The position numbers and the translations under genes are program-made. A stretch of DNA of 64,000 nucleotides from contig NZ_CP172312.1 in NCBI RefSeq assembly GCF_047946665.1, positions 2,728,001 to 2,792,000 of the forward strand, in the 5' to 3' direction. The notes beneath the pieces are model-generated. The model saw nothing but the letters and a program-made list of their open reading frames with translations, was not told where the DNA came from and did no database searches. Below, piece after piece: positions 60,166-64,000 of this stretch (position 1 is its first letter; every line of letters starts with the position of its first letter). This stretch comes from Allohahella sp002354735 (GTDB lineage: Bacteria; Pseudomonadota; Gammaproteobacteria; Pseudomonadales; Oleiphilaceae).

Positions 60166-60886
60166 GGAGCAGCGCTGGTAGTTCGTTGAGACTCTGCACG
60201 AGCACATCTGGATCCGACAGTTGAATATCCTCGCCGTGATTGTAGCCATATGGCACAGCAATACTTGTCATACCAGCGTTTTTCGCAGCCGCGATATCGT
60301 GCTTCGAATCACCGACCATGACGCTTCTGCCAATCGGAACATTGACATGCGCAGCAGCATGGAAAAGAACCATCGGGTCGGGCTTTTTCCTGGCCAGCGA
60401 ATCGCCCGAGACCACCACGTCGAACAGCTGCCGGATGCCTAGCGCCTCGAGTAGAGGCAAGGTGAACGCTTCGGCCTTATTCGTGACGCAGGCCAGGTTG
60501 AAACCCGACTCGTGTAGAACCTTGAGGGTATCCTCTACACCGGGGTACAGGCGGGACTGCTCACAGAGGTGCTCAGCATACGCGGCCCGAAATAACTGCA
60601 GTGCCTTCTGAAAGCTTGCCGCTTCGGGCTCACCGTCGACCTCTCCTGTGAGGAGACGCTTCACCAGTCTGTCGATGCCGTTGCCTATGGCATGGCGAAC
60701 CACGCCCTCACCGCAAGGTGGCAAGCCCATCTGCTGCAGCATGATATCCGCGCTGACGGCAATGTCGGGTACGGAATCGACCAGCGTGCCGTCAAGATCG
60801 AAGATGATCAGTTGCACGTCCTGCAGTGCCAGGTCTTGGTTTCGAAACGGGCTGTCATCAGGCAGGGTTGTACCAGAACCGTTCAT
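60158..60886 (-). CDS. gph: phosphoglycolate phosphatase
   Basis: 242 residues from the ATG at 60886 with AGGAAAGGTG. HAD hydrolase: motif I IIFDLDGTLVDSVPDIA (nucleophile Asp), motif II LACVTNKAEAF (Thr), motif III Lys in LARKKPDPMVLFHAA, motif IV MVGDSKHDIAAAKNAGM. The cap helices and MGLPPCGEGVVRHAIGNGIDRLVKRLL match Gph. It removes phosphate from 2-phosphoglycolate formed in DNA repair. It begins one base after the CAP-domain stop and overlaps the GIY-YIG gene. Confidence 0.94.
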   Translation of the reverse strand: MNGSGTTLPDDSPFRNQDLALQDVQLIIFDLDGTLVDSVPDIAVSADIMLQQMGLPPCGEGVVRHAIGNGIDRLVKRLLTGEVDGEPEAASFQKALQLFRAAYAEHLCEQSRLYPGVEDTLKVLHESGFNLACVTNKAEAFTLPLLEALGIRQLFDVVVSGDSLARKKPDPMVLFHAAAHVNVPIGRSVMVGDSKHDIAAAKNAGMTSIAVPYGYNHGEDIQLSDPDVLVQSLNELPALLRG

Positions 60887-60887
60887 A

Positions 60888-61391
60888 TCACCTTTCCTCC
60901 AGAGGCGCTGCCAGCACCATGGTCCACCAGGTGCCGTAGTCGGTGACATTCTCGCTGAAGCAGGCGACACCAATTTCGACTATCCGCGGCCTGAGTATGT
61001 TCTCGAGATGCGAGGGACTATTCTTCCACGCTGTCATCACAGCATCGACGCTCTCCTGTCCGGCTGCGACGTTCTCTGCCACCACCCTATAGCGATAGCC
61101 CTGTTTCTTCACCCGGTCTGAAACACGCGTACCATCAGGGCCTGCATGCGTCATTTCACTCCGCTCACGCATGGAGCGGCTGTGAACTTCTGCAGCTGTC
61201 GTCAGGGCCGGTGATACTGAAACCTTTCCGAGACCGTTGCTCGCACGCAGCGCATTGACCTGCCGCACGATTTCATCGGTACCTACGGTATCGAGGCATG
61301 TTTTGCCTGCTGGAGCAGACTCCGCAGCCACAGGCATTGCGGCGAGCAGGCAAATGAAAGTGCATTGCCTGAGTAAAACTGACGTAAACAT
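60888..61391 (-). CDS. exported CAP/SCP-domain protein
   Basis: 167 residues from the ATG at 61391. The signal peptide ends near AES. CAP (PR-1/SCP) domain: IVRQVNALRASNGLGKVSVSP, AAEVHSRSMRERSEMTHAGPDG, VAENVAAGQESVDAVMTAWKNS and SHLENILRPRIVEIGVACF. The conserved His/Glu set of the family is present. Its function is unclear in bacteria. Its last codons contain the ribosome-binding site of gph. Divergent from the decarboxylase gene. Confidence 0.88.
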   Translation of the reverse strand: MFTSVLLRQCTFICLLAAMPVAAESAPAGKTCLDTVGTDEIVRQVNALRASNGLGKVSVSPALTTAAEVHSRSMRERSEMTHAGPDGTRVSDRVKKQGYRYRVVAENVAAGQESVDAVMTAWKNSPSHLENILRPRIVEIGVACFSENVTDYGTWWTMVLAAPLEER

Positions 61392-61535
61392 AACGAAGTC
61401 TCTGGTTGGCGAAAAGAATAGAACAGACACTGGTACGTTAGAAGCAGCCGGCGCGTTTGACACGTCTTCGGCTGACAGACGTCGCCCTCGCCACTACACT
61501 CTGCACAAAACGTATGACCACGGCACGGAGAGAAG

Positions 61536-63497
61536 ATGCGCCCTACGCTCAAGATACTGATAATAGAAGATGACGCTGCGCTGCTCAGCCAGATTGTCGA
61601 GAACATCACCAAGACCATCGTCACCTTCGAACGGCAGGATATTGACATCGTGGTGCTTGAGGCCGACAACGTCAGGAGCGCGCTCGAGGCGGTCAGGAAC
61701 GATGGCGACATCCAGGCCGTCGTATTCAGCTGGGACGTCAGTACCAACTGGAGAGAGATCGATGTCGATCGCAGCGGCAAGGTCGACAACAATGCGGTCG
61801 TGATCGATGCGATCAAGCATATTCGTCATGAACTTCCGGTGTATGTGCTTGGTGACGCCGAAAGAGGCCTCGAGATCGTCAACGACACGCGGGCCATGGA
61901 ATCCTTCTTCTATCGCAACGACATCATATCGGATCCTGAGTCGATTCTCGGCTACATCATCAACGACTATGACGATCGCTGTGACACGCCGTTCTGGACC
62001 GCATACCGGAAATATGTAGTCGAGGCCAATGATTCCTGGCATACGCCGGGACACAGCGGTGGCGCGAGCTTTCGTAATTCGTCCTACATAAAGGACTTCT
62101 ACGACTTCTTCGGTCGCAACGTATTCGTGAGCGACCTCTCGGTCTCAGTCGATTCCCTGGGCTCGCTTTCCGATAGCACCAACGCCATCCGTCGTGCGCA
62201 GGAAGCCGTGGCCTACACCTTCGATGTTCGCAAGTCCTACTTCGTGACCAATGGATCAAGCACGTCGAACAAGATCGTTCTGCAGACTCTGCTCAGGCCT
62301 GGCGACAAGGCTATCATCGATCGTAATTGTCACAAGTCCGTCCACTATGGCGTAGTTCAGTCATACGCCATGCCGATCTATCTCGACAGTATACTGAACC
62401 CGCAGTACGGTATCTTTGCGCCCCCTTCACTGGAAAACATCAGCGCGGCTATCGATGAAAATCCCGACGCCAAACTGCTGGTGCTCACCGGCTGCACCTA
62501 CGACGGCCTATTGATCGATCTGGAACAGGTGGTGCAGAAAGCCCATGCGCACAACATCAAGGTCTTCATCGATGAAGCCTGGTTCGCCTACGCCTCGTTC
62601 CACCCGCGCTTCAGACATTACTCAGCCATCAATTCTGGCGCCGACTACGTTACCCATTCGGCCCACAAGGTCGTCTCAGCCTTCTCGCAAGCCTCATACA
62701 TCCATATAAATGACCCAGAGTTCGACCAGGACTACTTCAAGGAAATCTACAACATCTATGTCAGTACCTCGCCGAAGTACCAGCTGATTGCTTCGCTCGA
62801 TGTCTGTCGTAAACAGCTTGAGATGGAGGGCTACAAGATCCTCAATACGCTGCTGCGCAACGTTGAGGAGCTCAAACAGCAGGTTAGCCGCTTCAAGCGT
62901 ATCCGCATTCTCGGGCCTGAAGATTTCGCGAAGATGTTCAGCCACTTCGAGTCGAATAACATGGGGCACGACCCCTTGAAGATCCTTATCGACATATCAG
63001 CGCTGGAATATTCGAACCAGGAAATTCACCGCTATCTCATGGACGAAGTGGGACTGGAGATCGAAAAGTTTACGCACTCCACCCTGCTGGTACTGCTGAC
63101 ACTAGGCGGCATGCGCTCGAAGATGGTCAGGCTCTACAACGCCCTCAAGAAACTCGACGACGGCAAGGTCAGCCTCATAAGAAGCCGGTCCAAGCACCGG
63201 CTACCTGATGGTATTCCACCTATCAATCTTGCATGCCTGCCGTCGGAGGCGTTTTTTGGTCGTCGCGAATCCATACCCCTGCAGGAAGCCGTAGGAAGAA
63301 TAGCCTGTGCTCTGGTAACGCCCTACCCGCCGGGCATCCCCTTGCTGGTGCCGGGCCAGCGGATCGAAGAGGCACACCTCAGCTATCTGAAGGCCCTCTC
63401 GACACAGAAGCTCACGATTCAGGGCATGTTCGACGGCGATATTTATGTACTCGCCAATCCGGAGCAGCAAATCGAGAATTCACAGACGGAGGCATGA
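61536..63497 (+). CDS. Orn/Lys/Arg decarboxylase-family PLP enzyme with receiver-like N-terminus
   Basis: 653 residues. N-terminal about 130 residues resemble a receiver (ILIIEDDAALLSQI) and match the wing domain of basic amino acid decarboxylases. The PLP core has DSWHTPGHSGGASFRNS, VTNGSSTSNKIVLQTLLRPGD, DEAWFAYASFHPRF and the Lys in THSAHKVVSAFSQASYIH. C-terminal small domain: RIACALVTPYPPGIPLLVPGQ. It would form a polyamine precursor (cadaverine, putrescine or agmatine) in the cytosol; the substrate is not clear. It is shorter than inducible E. coli decarboxylases (about 715-755). It overlaps the SDR gene by four bases. Confidence 0.88.
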   Translation: MRPTLKILIIEDDAALLSQIVENITKTIVTFERQDIDIVVLEADNVRSALEAVRNDGDIQAVVFSWDVSTNWREIDVDRSGKVDNNAVVIDAIKHIRHELPVYVLGDAERGLEIVNDTRAMESFFYRNDIISDPESILGYIINDYDDRCDTPFWTAYRKYVVEANDSWHTPGHSGGASFRNSSYIKDFYDFFGRNVFVSDLSVSVDSLGSLSDSTNAIRRAQEAVAYTFDVRKSYFVTNGSSTSNKIVLQTLLRPGDKAIIDRNCHKSVHYGVVQSYAMPIYLDSILNPQYGIFAPPSLENISAAIDENPDAKLLVLTGCTYDGLLIDLEQVVQKAHAHNIKVFIDEAWFAYASFHPRFRHYSAINSGADYVTHSAHKVVSAFSQASYIHINDPEFDQDYFKEIYNIYVSTSPKYQLIASLDVCRKQLEMEGYKILNTLLRNVEELKQQVSRFKRIRILGPEDFAKMFSHFESNNMGHDPLKILIDISALEYSNQEIHRYLMDEVGLEIEKFTHSTLLVLLTLGGMRSKMVRLYNALKKLDDGKVSLIRSRSKHRLPDGIPPINLACLPSEAFFGRRESIPLQEAVGRIACALVTPYPPGIPLLVPGQRIEEAHLSYLKALSTQKLTIQGMFDGDIYVLANPEQQIENSQTEA

Positions 63498-64000
63498 CTT
63501 TGGCCGACAAGCAGCGGATGAGGCAAAAGCAGGTAATCTATATCACTGGCGGTGCACAGGGCATCGGCAGGGGGATCGTGAAATATCTGCTCGAGCGCGG
63601 TCATCAAGTGTTGGCCGCGGATATTGACGCAGAAGCCGGTGCCGATCTCGTCGACGCGTACGAAGAGCATTGTCAGCGACTGAAGTTCATCCAGACTGAC
63701 GTGGCTGACGAGGCTTCGGTCAAGGCCAGCATCGATACCGCGATACAAAGCTTTGGTCGCATCGATGGCGTCGTCAACAATGCGGCAATAGCAGACCCGT
63801 ACAATGCACCGCTTGAGCGTTTCGACTTCGCTGACTGGCAGAGGGTTCTGAATACCAACCTGAGCGGTGCCTTTCTCGTTTCCAAATACGCCTTGCCTCA
63901 GCTGCGGCAGAATGCCGGCAGCATCGTCAACATGGCCTCGACTCGAGCATTACAATCGGAGCCGAATAGCGAGGCCTACGCCACCTGCAAGGGCGGCTTA
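63494..64000 (+). CDS. short-chain dehydrogenase/reductase, 3' partial
   Basis: 169 codons visible before the window ends. SDR signature: cofactor loop YITGGAQGIGRGIV, DIDAEAG, DGVVNNAAIADP, NTNLSGAFLVSK, catalytic Ser in VNMAST and Tyr-Lys in AYATCKGG. The Asp after the second strand (AADID) suggests NAD rather than NADP. The ATG overlaps the decarboxylase stop (ATGA). Substrate unknown; it may act on a product of the same small operon. Confidence 0.9.
   Translation, partial: MTLADKQRMRQKQVIYITGGAQGIGRGIVKYLLERGHQVLAADIDAEAGADLVDAYEEHCQRLKFIQTDVADEASVKASIDTAIQSFGRIDGVVNNAAIADPYNAPLERFDFADWQRVLNTNLSGAFLVSKYALPQLRQNAGSIVNMASTRALQSEPNSEAYATCKGGL

Overview
The window reads as a chromosomal segment of a Gammaproteobacterium, probably marine or environmental. 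Supporting features are a RecBCD exonuclease rather than AddAB, HrpB, GhrA, glutaryl-CoA dehydrogenase, MltC-like envelope genes and a PEP-CTERM protein with a sigma-54 type promoter. I cannot name a genus. I saw no rRNA, tRNA, CRISPR array, transposase or integrase. Genes are closely packed, often with 4-14 base overlaps.

Layout. (1) 1-6034, plus strand: an envelope locus with a transglutaminase-like protease (5' end outside the window), an LPP20-type lipoprotein, an MltC-like lytic transglycosylase, a one-helix membrane protein, a secreted LPP20-like protein and a PEGA-like lipoprotein. (2) 6031-20748, minus strand: recC-recB-recD followed by an SMC condensin of the MksB/MksF/MksE (JetC/JetA/JetB) type, with no JetD-like nuclease. 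This is the most interesting candidate system. (3) 21058-25493: ghrA-gcdH, a PEP-CTERM exported protein behind a near-consensus sigma-54 promoter, and a PatB/MalY C-S lyase.

(4) 25607-45645 is a copper-handling region. It has two copies of a csp (cytosolic copper-storage protein) plus APC-permease pair, a CusF-like protein, an ion channel, a glutaredoxin-MauE fusion, a catalase-like lipoprotein and a patatin. It also has decayed pieces of csp, a cytochrome c and a copper P-type ATPase. The intact core operon runs 42010 to 35093: small secreted protein, TolC-like lipoprotein, multicopper oxidase, cupredoxin, CusF-like protein, CopA oxidase, CopB. A divergent response regulator/histidine kinase pair, a small exported helical protein and a DUF411 protein follow. 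Together they would oxidise and sequester periplasmic copper and store cytosolic Cu(I). The ATP-driven exporter seems to be lost here, leaving only a remnant.

(5) 45750-64000 is mixed core metabolism: beta-carbonic anhydrase, a metY gene broken by an 11-bp tandem duplication, a methyltransferase, a hydratase, a LysR regulator divergent from an HPP membrane protein, and a very unusual epimerase/SPW/VKOR fusion. Then come hrpB, a CsgG-like lipoprotein, an RsbRD-type histidine kinase coupled to a DMT transporter, a GIY-YIG/gph/CAP-domain gene string, a PLP decarboxylase with a receiver-like N-terminus, and an SDR that runs off the end.
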